Source: a virus. From it: a DNA stretch of 29,085 nucleotides. The notes beneath the pieces were generated by a model that did no database searches, was not told where the DNA came from, and saw only the letters and a list, made by a program, of their open reading frames with translations. Of this stretch, positions 1 to 7,800 are shown in pieces. The position numbers and the translations under genes were made by a program. Numbering within the stretch: position 1 is the stretch's first letter; each line of letters begins with the position of its first letter. Where the stretch lies: the IMG/VR virus record IMGVR_UViG_3300035034_001787, positions 1 to 29,085 of that record. One strand, written 5' to 3'.

Positions 1-36
1 GGAACCACACCTCCAAACTTCCTCAAGCAGGGATGA
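1..36 (+). CDS. 3' end of an upstream gene (partial)
   Basis: The first 33 bases read open in frame 1 as GTTPPNFLKQG and stop at TGA 34-36, four bases before the next ATG. This close spacing is what the rest of the operon shows, so it is probably the tail end of the preceding virion gene (capsid or head accessory by position). Eleven residues are too few to identify it. Confidence 0.45.
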   Translation, partial: GTTPPNFLKQG

Positions 37-39
37 CAA

Positions 40-588
40 ATGGCAATTGTACTTGTAGTCGAAGATGGTACGGGGTTGGCAGCCGCCAACTCCTACCTCA
101 CAGCGGCTGACGCCGACGCGCTCCTAGCGCTTAACCCGACCCTGTACGCAACATGGTCGGCCCTATCGGCTACGGAAATGGACGCCTACCTAGTGTGGGC
201 GTCCTCGTACCTTGACGACTACTTCGATTGGGTAGGATACAAGACGGTGAATACCAGCGGACTACGTTGGCCTCGCTGCGGTGTCTACGACCGAGACTAC
301 ATCCTGATCCCAGAAGACGAATTGCCACAGCAACTTCTGGAAGCAGTGGCACAGACCGCAGTTTGGTTGGTGAACAACACGGCTGCCGGGTCCGGTGGCA
401 TTACCAACAACCTGCCGGAAGGCATCAAGCGCGTCAAGGCAGACGTTGTCGAAATTGAGTTTTTCGAAGACGCGGCGGCGTCGTCTCAAACTGGATCAGA
501 CCTATTGCCTGACAACATCCGTTTTCTTCTGCGGGCTCTCGGTAGACCGATTGTTGGCAGAACCCGCTATGTGAATGCGATTCGATAA
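40..588 (+). CDS. DnaT_2-like head-tail adaptor/neck protein
   Basis: This 182-residue protein sits at the start of the head-tail connector genes. Its N-terminus (VVEDGTGLAAANSYLTAADADAL) has the 'V.edGtg...ANSY.s...ad.y' pattern of the phage family annotated as putative DnaT-like ssDNA-binding protein. In siphoviruses this family lies between the capsid and the tail-completion genes and works as a head-tail adaptor; the DnaT name is historical. The rest is mostly helical, with W and Y residues around 60-80 (WASSYLDDYFDW) and a KRVKADVVEIEFF segment near residue 130. The ATG follows a weak CAGGGA site. The stop TAA shares its last A with the next ATG (TAATG), which suggests translational coupling. 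Family assignment is from recalled pattern, not a search. Confidence 0.75.
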   Translation: MAIVLVVEDGTGLAAANSYLTAADADALLALNPTLYATWSALSATEMDAYLVWASSYLDDYFDWVGYKTVNTSGLRWPRCGVYDRDYILIPEDELPQQLLEAVAQTAVWLVNNTAAGSGGITNNLPEGIKRVKADVVEIEFFEDAAASSQTGSDLLPDNIRFLLRALGRPIVGRTRYVNAIR

Positions 589-965
589 TGTTCAAAAGCC
601 TTCTGGATCAACAAGTCGGAAACATCTTTACTATTCTGGGACAGGTCGATGGACTGGCCCCAAACCAGACGTATGTCCAGAGTGACGGACAAACCTACAA
701 CACAGCCACACAAACATATGTGACTGCGTCAACATCTTACCCCGACATCCCAATGACATTGGTAGGCTTCACGCAAGAAGAACGTGATGCAGAAGTCATT
801 GTTAGCACGGATTACAAGGCGCTGATACCTGCTATTCGTATGACGGTCGTACCAAAGTTGCAAGACAAAATCCAGTTGGCGGATGGCAGTGTCTATTACG
901 TCCACAGAAATCTTGGCGTCCCCGGCGGCAGCTTGTACATCCTTCACGTAAGGCGGGAGACATGA
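588..965 (+). CDS. Putative head-closure/neck protein
   Basis: A 125-residue protein translationally coupled to the gene before it by a one-base overlap. I do not recognise a named domain. It is rich in beta-type sequence, ends in a strongly beta segment (GSLYILHVRRE), and lies between the DnaT_2-like adaptor and the gp10-like gene. In HK97/lambda-type neck cassettes this slot holds the head-closure (Hc1) or stopper protein, which binds the adaptor ring and seals the capsid portal after packaging. The role is therefore inferred from size and position. It could equally be another minor connector component. Confidence 0.5.
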   Translation: MFKSLLDQQVGNIFTILGQVDGLAPNQTYVQSDGQTYNTATQTYVTASTSYPDIPMTLVGFTQEERDAEVIVSTDYKALIPAIRMTVVPKLQDKIQLADGSVYYVHRNLGVPGGSLYILHVRRET

Positions 966-966
966 T

Positions 967-1443
967 ATGTCTAATTCAGTTGTCGCAAATCCGGTGTCCT
1001 TCAACAAAGGACTAGATCAACACTACAAGCGATTCGAGAAAAAATTCGCAAGCAAGATGCGCGTATTGATGGAAGCTGGTATGGTACGCTTGCTCCGCCG
1101 CACGCCCGTGTGGACCGGACAAGCAGTTGCAAGCTATGTGGCGTCATCAGGTTCCGCAATGTCCAGATCAGCAGGCGCTCCAAAGCCTGTAGAAGCAACA
1201 AACAAGCTATCTTTGGGGGCGGAACAATTGCGCGGACCTGCGGAAGCGCGCGCTCGATCTACTCTAGGAAACGTAAAATACGGTGACCCCTTCACCGTGT
1301 ACTGGATCACGAACGCTGCACCACACATCGGCGGATTGGAATCTGGATCGTATCCAACTGAGCCCTTTGTCCCGCGTTCACCGGCAGGCATGTTTGCGGT
1401 AACCCTGCAAGAACTGGCTGCAATGTTGGAGTCTGGCCTATGA
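967..1443 (+). CDS. HK97 gp10-like neck/tail-completion protein
   Basis: A 158-residue protein. The segment M-R-L-L-R-R-T-P-V-W-T-G-Q-A, around residues 39-52, is the typical core of the HK97 gp10 family: a basic helix followed by 'TP.dTG.l..S'. The C-terminal half has NAAPHIGGLESG, matching the 'N..pYa..lE.G' stretch of the same family. These proteins join the head-closure ring to the tail terminator. GGCGGGAG at 952-959 gives a good ribosome binding site before ATG 967. The gene overlaps the next by four bases (ATGA). Confidence 0.72.
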   Translation: MSNSVVANPVSFNKGLDQHYKRFEKKFASKMRVLMEAGMVRLLRRTPVWTGQAVASYVASSGSAMSRSAGAPKPVEATNKLSLGAEQLRGPAEARARSTLGNVKYGDPFTVYWITNAAPHIGGLESGSYPTEPFVPRSPAGMFAVTLQELAAMLESGL

Positions 1444-1868
1444 CACCTACCTTCTTTTCTACGGTCGAAGGCTTGTTTGAAGCCTACATGCTATCAGACT
1501 TTCCTGCCGTACCATTTTTCTTTTCGAACGCCGACGCTCCCGCCGACGACCAAATGACCTATGTCATCTTCCATGTCATGACCTCAGAAGACGTGTTCCC
1601 GATCAACATCGGACTAACTTCGAAATCTCGAAACGTCGGGGTTGTTCAAGCTGACGTGTATTCTCCCAAGAATATTGGTGCAGGACTGGCACGCACAATT
1701 GCCTATTCCATAGGTAATTCTCTGAAAAGACGTGACATCGCCTCTGGTGTAGAAGGGTTGATCGTCTTCAAAGACCCTGCCGTTGTGGATCGCGGAGAAA
1801 TGCGCGGGAAGCATAAGCAAGAAATGCGCTGCCCATACAGATACGATTTTGAGGACTACCCACAATAG
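1440..1868 (+). CDS. Tail terminator protein (lambda gpU-like, DUF4128-type)
   Basis: A 142-residue protein that begins in an ATGA overlap with the gp10-like gene. The layout is that of phage tail terminators: an N-terminal helix (FFSTVEGLFEAYM), a short hydrophobic segment, a central beta strand (MTYVIFHVM), a strand carrying 'GVVQADVYSP', a helix with GLARTIAYSIGNSL, and a C-terminal strand with RCPYRYDFEDY. The 'vqvDvys....G...a..la..i' pattern matches gpU/DUF4128 relatives. The protein would form the hexameric ring that stops tail-tube growth and binds the neck. This is the last gene before a non-coding gap and the major tail tube gene. Confidence 0.65.
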   Translation: MTPTFFSTVEGLFEAYMLSDFPAVPFFFSNADAPADDQMTYVIFHVMTSEDVFPINIGLTSKSRNVGVVQADVYSPKNIGAGLARTIAYSIGNSLKRRDIASGVEGLIVFKDPAVVDRGEMRGKHKQEMRCPYRYDFEDYPQ

Positions 1869-1871
1869 TCG

Positions 1872-1900
1872 TTGACTTCGAATTGCTTCTCTTGTAGGCT
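1872..1900 (+). promoter_or_regulatory. Promoter-like TTGACT-N17-TAGGCT
   Basis: TTGACT at 1872-1877 and TAGGCT at 1895-1900 are separated by exactly 17 bases. They lie just after the tail terminator stop codon, in the 165-base gap before the major tail protein. The -35 box is good; the -10 matches TATAAT at only three positions. The same TTGAC-N17-TAG arrangement recurs in other gaps of this window, which is the main reason to list it. Function is inferred. Confidence 0.3.
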
Positions 1901-1931
1901 GAACCGTTTTGCGGGTTGGCTTGACTTTTTT
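1899..1931 (+). terminator. Weak hairpin plus T-run
   Basis: AACC (1902-1905) can pair with GGTT (1914-1917), with a partial GC extension on either side. Six T residues follow at 1926-1931. It could be a weak intrinsic terminator or attenuator between the neck genes and the highly expressed tail tube gene. The stem is short and imperfect, and the T-run also belongs to the promoter-like element that starts at 1921. Confidence 0.2.
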
Positions 1932-1949
1932 ACAGTAATTAGATAGTGT
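1921..1949 (+). promoter_or_regulatory. Promoter-like TTGACT-N17-TAGTGT before the major tail gene
   Basis: TTGACT at 1921-1926 and TAGTGT at 1944-1949 with 17-base spacing, 85 bases upstream of the major tail protein start. The spacer begins TTTTTACAGT, which resembles the TTTACAGTG spacer of the element at 11893. The major tail protein is made in hundreds of copies, so a dedicated promoter here is reasonable. The -10 is poor against the sigma70 consensus, so an activator or phage-modified polymerase would probably be needed. Not proven by sequence alone. Confidence 0.4.
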
Positions 1950-2033
1950 GCAGACATATAGGCGAAATATGCCTACTCATGAGATTTACCGGGGCAGGCG
2001 GTGCCGCCCTCCCACAACTAAGGAGACCGTCCT

Positions 2034-3809
2034 TTGCCTTTCGCAGACGCAAACCGCGCACAAATTCGCTACCTTGAGGAATCGTCCTTCGGCGTTACTC
2101 CTGGCTCTGGTACGACCCGCGAAGTTCGCTTGACTTCTTCGGGCCTAATGGCAAACAAGGAAACCGTTGTTTCGGACGAGCTACGCGCCGACCGGATGGT
2201 TTCTGACATCGTTGAAGTTTCCGCATCTTCGAGCGGCGACATCAACTTCGAATGGTCGTCAGGCGCGACCGACGAATTCCTAGCGGCATTCTTGCTGTCC
2301 GCGTGGGAACGTCCAATGACCATGGACTTCTGGAAGGGTGTCACCGTCTCTGTCACGGACACCGACGAAGTAACTGTGTCCGCTGTTGACATCACCGACT
2401 ACTTGGTAGCAGGTCGTCGGATCAAGCTGGCAGGATTCGTCGATCCCGCAAACAACGGTTACTTCTCGATCCTGAGCATCACCCTATCTGGCTCTGATAC
2501 TGTCATCACGCTGAACGAGACCACGTTGGTTGCTGAGACTGGCACTGTCAACGCACGTCTATTCGATGCCAACGACGTAGTCATCCTGAACAGCACGACA
2601 ATCTCTGCTGGCACAACCGGATTCGCGTCCTCTGGCACAGACTTTGCCGCAGGCATTGCTGCTGGTCAGTTCCAAGTCGGCCAGAAAATCTATGTCGATG
2701 GACTTGGTGTTGAGACCGGTTCTATCGTAGCGGCTGACGTTCTGTCAACCCTCGTTGTGACAATTTCGGACGGAACCAATTCGAAGCAGATCACCTCTGG
2801 CACCGACTTCGTTGACGGCGTTTCCGCCGCTGCGGACGCGGGCGCTCTGGCGGACTACATCAACACACTTCGCTACTTGGCCCTGAACCCGGTCAATGTA
2901 AAAGCGACGGTTTCGACTGGTACAGTCACGATCACGAACCTGAACGCAACCGGTGGATCAATCGTCGAAGACACGTCTGATGTGAACGGTACCGTGAACA
3001 ACTTCACGGGCGGCGTTGCTGGTGCACGTGGTGTGTTCACGATCACAGGTCTTGCCGATGCTCTACTGACCGTTACACCGGTCCCCGGTACTGTAGCGGC
3101 GGGTGCTGTTGTGAACGTCAAAGGTTCGCACTTGAAGAACCCCGGTGACATCACAGCGATTGCTCAGCGGTTCTTCTCGATGGAGACCAGCTTCAACGAC
3201 GTATCCCAGTACCTCGCGCAGGACGGAATGGTCGCCGGAACCTTCTCTCTGGAAATCGCCACAGGCGCGATCATCACGGGAACCGTAGGCTTTGAAGGTC
3301 GGGCTTCCGACATGATCCAAGCAAGTGTCCTAGGCGACACAGGAACGTATTCCGTTCTGGCTGCACAGGCAGGTTCCGTTGTGAACGCGACGACCGACGT
3401 TGGCGACTTGGTCAAGGACGGCGCGCCGTTGCTCGCATGTATCCAGTCTCTATCGCTCAGCGGTGAAGCTGGTCTGCGTATGCAGAACTGCGTCGGTTCC
3501 AAGTTCCCGCGCGGTATCGGTACCGGTCGTTTCAACCTGACGGGCTCGATGGAAGTATTCTTCGAGGATGAAGAACTGTTCAATGACTTCATTGATCACG
3601 AAACCATTTCTCTGGAATTCTCGATCACCGACTCCGAAGGTATGGCGTACTACTTCACCATCCCCGCGATCAAACTGTCCTCGGATGAGATCGCGCCGGG
3701 CGGCATCGACCAAGACATCATGGAAACCATCGAGTTCACCGCGTTCCGTGACGCATCCACGAACACAATGTTCCAAGTAGACCGCTTCTCTCCGAACGCT
3801 GCGGTCTAA
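2034..3809 (+). CDS. Major tail tube protein, TTG start, with large internal insertion
   Basis: A 591-residue protein. The N-terminus (ADANRAQIRYLEESSFGVTP, then ELRADRMVSDIVEVSASSSGDINFEWS) is typical of the phage tail-tube family found in roseophages and other alphaproteobacterial siphoviruses (Phage_tube_2 type). The C-terminal part (MEVFFEDEELFNDFIDHE, then IPAIKLSSDEIAPGG and MEFTAFRD-like ending) closes the same fold. Usual members have about 300-400 residues. The excess lies mainly in residues 100-355, a Thr/Val/Gly-rich beta region resembling Ig-like decorations on tail tubes. The start is TTG: AAGGAG at 2020-2025 sits eight bases before it, no ATG lies nearby in frame, and the sequence right after the TTG is already family-like. 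It would polymerise around the tape measure to form the tube. Confidence 0.85.
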   Translation: MPFADANRAQIRYLEESSFGVTPGSGTTREVRLTSSGLMANKETVVSDELRADRMVSDIVEVSASSSGDINFEWSSGATDEFLAAFLLSAWERPMTMDFWKGVTVSVTDTDEVTVSAVDITDYLVAGRRIKLAGFVDPANNGYFSILSITLSGSDTVITLNETTLVAETGTVNARLFDANDVVILNSTTISAGTTGFASSGTDFAAGIAAGQFQVGQKIYVDGLGVETGSIVAADVLSTLVVTISDGTNSKQITSGTDFVDGVSAAADAGALADYINTLRYLALNPVNVKATVSTGTVTITNLNATGGSIVEDTSDVNGTVNNFTGGVAGARGVFTITGLADALLTVTPVPGTVAAGAVVNVKGSHLKNPGDITAIAQRFFSMETSFNDVSQYLAQDGMVAGTFSLEIATGAIITGTVGFEGRASDMIQASVLGDTGTYSVLAAQAGSVVNATTDVGDLVKDGAPLLACIQSLSLSGEAGLRMQNCVGSKFPRGIGTGRFNLTGSMEVFFEDEELFNDFIDHETISLEFSITDSEGMAYYFTIPAIKLSSDEIAPGGIDQDIMETIEFTAFRDASTNTMFQVDRFSPNAAV

Positions 3810-3817
3810 GAAACACA

Positions 3818-3846
3818 ACTTTCGCGCGTCTCAGATGCGCGAAAGT
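3818..3846 (+). terminator. 10-bp perfect stem-loop after the major tail gene
   Basis: ACTTTCGCGC (3818-3827) pairs perfectly with GCGCGAAAGT (3837-3846) around a 9-base loop, beginning eight bases after the tail tube stop codon. There is no T-run after it, so it looks more like an RNA-processing or 3'-end-protecting stem, or a factor-dependent attenuator, than a classic intrinsic terminator. Position after an abundantly expressed gene fits either role. Confidence 0.5.
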
Positions 3847-3858
3847 GACATACCCGAC

Positions 3859-3877
3859 ATCTTGGATTTTTCAAGAT
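3859..3877 (+). terminator. Second small hairpin in the 3810-3949 gap
   Basis: ATCTTG (3859-3864) pairs with CAAGAT (3872-3877) around a loop that contains TTTTT. It lies 12 bases after the larger stem. It may work with that stem to reduce read-through from the tail tube gene into the chaperone genes, but it is short and could be chance. Confidence 0.25.
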
Positions 3878-3949
3878 CGCCATGGCGCGGGGGCGGCTCT
3901 TGGTTGTCGGGGCCAATCCGTCCCCACCTTAACCCCGATGAGGCTATAA

Positions 3950-4408
3950 ATGACCGACAAGAAAAAGCCGGAAGCTCCTGCTGAGTTTTCCACAAACCTA
4001 CACAATATCTTCGCGACAAACGAAAGTCTCGAAGAAACTGGCGCATGGGTCGTAGTGAACGATCTTATGGGCATCAGGATGAAAATCCGCCGGTTGCGTG
4101 CCGACTCCGTCGTGAAGGCTTTCGAGCGAATCATGCGTGAGCAGTTCACCGAGGAATATCTCCGCAAGCCTCAAGACATGACCGAAGAACAGGGCATGCT
4201 GGTGCTACAACGCCAACTTGCTGAGGCAGTCATCGTTGACTGGAAGGGCGTTCGAGATTCCAATACGGGCGAAGAAATTCCCTACAGCCCGGAGTTCGCA
4301 CTACAACTGATGAAGATGAAGGACTTTCGCGAGTTCGTCTATCAGGCGGCGAACGAGAGAGACACCTTCCGAGACAAATCGGATAAGGCTGCGGCGGGAA
4401 ACTCCTAG
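3950..4408 (+). CDS. Tail assembly chaperone, short form (lambda gpG-like)
   Basis: A 152-residue protein located between the tail tube and tape measure genes, the standard place for tail assembly chaperones. It is mostly helical and acidic at the end, with a LMGIRMKIRRLRADS segment near residue 40 and the sequence DKAAAGNS at its C-terminus. The last codons hold a GGGAAAC slippery heptamer (4396-4402) in the zero frame; ribosomes that slip -1 there make the longer fusion with the downstream reading frame. By analogy with lambda, this short form coats the tape measure protein and the fused T domain recruits tail tube subunits. TGAGG at 3939-3943 serves as ribosome binding site. Confidence 0.8.
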   Translation: MTDKKKPEAPAEFSTNLHNIFATNESLEETGAWVVVNDLMGIRMKIRRLRADSVVKAFERIMREQFTEEYLRKPQDMTEEQGMLVLQRQLAEAVIVDWKGVRDSNTGEEIPYSPEFALQLMKMKDFREFVYQAANERDTFRDKSDKAAAGNS

Positions 4409-4869
4409 CGTTCCTGCGGTGGAATTTGCGCAACACCGCACCGAAGGAAGCCAAGAAGACTGACTTCCGCTCGAAACTAGCAGCAGAAGACAATCCAAAA
4501 CTCCGTAAAATGCGGGAAGCGCGCGAAAAGAAACAGGCGGAGGGAAAGGTCCCTCTACCTAAACCGCAGGAACCGGCCCCGGTATTGTTCCCTGACCTGT
4601 TCTGGGTTTGGGGAGTATTCTGTTACCTGTCAGACAGACGTGGACTAGGGCCGAACGGCCCCGCCCCAATTTCTTTGGAGGCTATGTCAGCTTACTTGGA
4701 ATTGAAGGGGCGAAAACATTATCCATATGTAGAACAAGTCTTGGAGTTTGTTCCTTTGCTGGATCGAGAGTATCTACATACTTTCTATGATAACCAGTCA
4801 AAAGAAATGGAAAAGATGCGTAGAAAGAACGCTCCACCACCTAATCCCAGACGGGGACTCAATCGGTAG
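3950..4869 (+). CDS. Tail assembly chaperone, -1 frameshift fusion (lambda gpGT-like)
   Basis: Reading the zero frame to AAC 4400-4402 and then shifting back one base continues as CTC CTA GCG TTC... without a stop to TAG 4867-4869, giving a fusion of about 306 residues. The second frame is open only from 4387 (a TAA lies at 4384-4386), so the shift window is narrow and contains the heptamer. The T part has a basic, coiled-coil-like stretch (RKMREAREKKQAEG), then PDLFWVWGVFCYLS, ISLEAMSAYLELKG and FVPLLDREYL, the aromatic-rich pattern of the T domain. A TTG at 4426 could mimic an independent start but has no good ribosome binding site. Fusion chaperones are made at a few percent of the short form in known phages; the rate here is unknown. 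Confidence 0.8.
4396..4402 (+). promoter_or_regulatory. Slippery heptamer GGGAAAC for -1 frameshifting
   Basis: The heptamer fits X XXY YYZ with zero-frame codons GGA (4397-4399) and AAC (4400-4402). A possible stimulatory hairpin lies downstream: TGCGGTG at 4415-4421 pairs perfectly with CACCGCA at 4434-4440, starting 12 bases after the heptamer. That spacing is a little longer than the usual 5-9. Lambda uses GGGAAAG at the equivalent place. Confidence 0.8.
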
Positions 4870-4875
4870 GTAAGA

Positions 4876-7800
4876 ATGGCAGAAACACATGAACTGAGGC
4901 TGAGGATCAACGCGGCTGCCGTAAAAAGCGGCGCCCGCGCTTTTGTGTCTGCGCTCACCTCAATTCAAACTGCCGTAGATAGTCTCGACAAGCGTAGCGG
5001 AACTACGTTCGGAAATATCTCAAGTCGGGTAGGTGTGACTGGTAACAGTATTACCAAACTATCGGGACGATACCGGACGGCGTCAGCCGCCGCAGAGAAG
5101 TTTGCGGCAGCCGTTGGCAAAGCAAACTCTGCCCTTCGTAAGCAAATCACACTGGCTGGTCAAGTAAAATTCAGCCGCGCTCCGACAGTAGCTCCCGGCG
5201 CGGGCGCGGGCGCTGGTGCAGGACGTGCCGCAGCCCAGTCGGCTGATCAGCAAGTCAAAATGCAGAACCGCGTACAGCGCGCAGTAGACGGCACAAAACT
5301 TTCCGTAGAACGCCTCACGGCTTCTTTGATGAAGGTTGGTGGTTTTTCTGCAATCAACCAAATTTCCGCCGCATTTAGAGATTTCAAAAGAGCGGTCGGG
5401 GATGGGGCAATTTCGGCTGCCCAGTTTGATGCAGCGAAGACAAAGCTGAATTCATCCTTGAAGGATGCACAGACCTCTCTTATTACTCTGTCCGCACGAA
5501 CGCGGGATCAGGCGCGTGCTGAGGCGGAAGCAGCAGCCGCCTCTCGGGCACAGAGTGCGGCACAGCAAAATGCGGCACGAGCTAATCTAAGTTCGGCGAC
5601 GGCTATGCGGGCGGCTGAAGCTGCGGCTACACAACTGACGGCACGTTTGGCTGCCGTTGGTAACGTACAAGGCATTGCCAACGTAGCAGCCGCACTACAG
5701 CGCCTACGGGCTGGTCTGGCGGCGGCGGGCGCAGATGGCCTGAAGGCACGTGCAGCAATTGCTCAGTTCAAGGATGCTACCGCAGGGATGCGCAACGGAT
5801 TGACGGCGGCGCAAGCAGCGCAGCGTGCCTCCGCGCAGTCTGCTAGAGACCTTGCACGTGCACAACAGCAAGCAGCAAACTCTGCGCGCCAAGTCGAAGC
5901 ACAGATGCGGTCCATCGCAGGTGCAAGCAACGCGGCATCCGGTTCCTTCCGAAAGGCAACCGGCTCTATGCGTGGGCTTGAGAACGCGTTTTCAACAACA
6001 TTTCAGATCGGTTCTGCATTCAGAACCATGATCGGTTCTATCACATTCGGTACCTTTATCTCGCAGATATATGCTGCGGGTGCAGCATTGCAGCAATTCC
6101 AAGTCACCATGGAAGTCGCGACCGGCTCGATTAAAGGTGCGATGTCTCAGATGGACTTCATCGACGGCATGGCATCTACTTTGGGTACAGGACTTCGCTC
6201 GGTACGTGATGACTTTGGTAAGTTTGCAGTTGCGGCGGACTTGGCTGGAGTTAAGACCGAAACAGCACGTGACATCTTCAGGTCTGTATCTGAGGCTATG
6301 ACAGTTATGGGACGTGGAACGCAAGACCAGCGTTTGGCGTTTCTTGCTCTTGAACAGATGCTTTCGAAGAACGTCATTTCTTCAGAAGAACTTCGTCGTC
6401 AGTTGGGTGAACGTCTTCCGGGTGCTGTAAACTTGATGGCAAAAGCTGTTGGAGTTTCTACAGGCGAACTACAGAAGATGCTTAAAGCTGGTAGTCTTAT
6501 TTCCTCAGAAGTATTGCCCAAGTTTGCAAGAGAAGTAGATAAGGCATTTGGACCGGGACTTAACAAGTCGTTGCAGAAAGCACCGGCTGCTTTGGGACGC
6601 CTGCGCAACGAATTCGAATTCTTCTTGTCTGACGTTGGTAAGGCAGGATTCATGGATGCCTTGGCGGAAGGGTTCAACCGGCTTTCCGACACAATGCGTA
6701 GTGATTCTATAACGGATACGGCTGAAAGGCTGGGCGCCGGTCTGGCAGACTTGGTTGAAAAGGGAACCAATCTTGCGGTAAGTCTCGTGGAGAATTTTGA
6801 GACCATCGCGCGCGTTGCGAAGGCTGTTCTGATCGGTATTTTGCTTCGTCAGGTTGGCCTGTTGGGCGCAGCTTTTGCGACCAACTTTGCGCGCATTGGC
6901 GTTGGCGTTAACGTCTTTGCCGGTTGGATGGCAAAGATGGCGGCTGGGCTCACCGGGCAGACGGCTGCACTGGCGCGCGCGACCGGCGCTACGGCGGCTT
7001 TGACTGCCGAACAAGCCCGCTTGGCTGCGGCTGCGAACGCGGCTGCTGGGGCACAGGCACGCCTTACAGGGGCCACTGCTGCGTTCGCTGGTGCTTCACG
7101 TGCCGCAGGCGGCTTTGCAGGGGCTATGGCTGGTATCGGTGGTGTCGTCGGCGCGTTGGCGGCACCTCTGGCTTTGATTGTTGGCGGTGTGTTGATAGCG
7201 AGGGGTGCGTTTAGCGACACTGCTGACGCAGCCGGGGACATGGCTGATGACATTGCTATGGCCGTTAAGCGCTCGGGCGCGGATTTTGACGAATTTACTC
7301 TCAATATGCGCGACAAGACTTCCGAAATCAAGTTCCACCAACTACTTGCCGATATTGATTTGGTATCGGAACGCCTCAATAATCTGGACACCGTTAGTGC
7401 TGAGGCACGGGCGGCTCTGGAAGCAATCGCTAATGTAAGTGCGTCTCCGTTGTCTACTCCTGTAGTATCATCCAATCCAATGGATAGGGTTGGGGATCAC
7501 ATGGACGCTATGGAGAAAATTCGCGCAGAAATGATTGCGGTTGGTGATCTCGATGTTGACATAGGTATTGGAGACGTTAGTGAACTAGATGCTTATTCTC
7601 AAAAAGTCGTAAACAACATGTCTAAGATGGTAGAGTCTGCTCTGGCAGGTAAAACATCTTGGATTACAACCTTTGATGCTATCTCAACCGCTATGGAGAG
7701 AACGCCTAGTGCGGCTGGTGTTTTGGGTGTTATGAAAGACTTGGTAAAAGGTAGCGCCGAAATGGAGCTATCTGTCCAAAACAATGTTGATTCTATGGTG

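Noticed and set aside
1948-2133. Small plus-strand frame before the major tail gene
   Set aside because: Starts in the promoter-like gap without a ribosome binding site and overlaps the tail tube start in another frame; Arg/Thr-rich translation has no likeness to a protein family.
4426-4869. Independent gene starting at TTG 4426
   Set aside because: No ribosome binding site of note, and a correctly phased slippery site lies just upstream; the frame is better read as the -1 extension of the chaperone.
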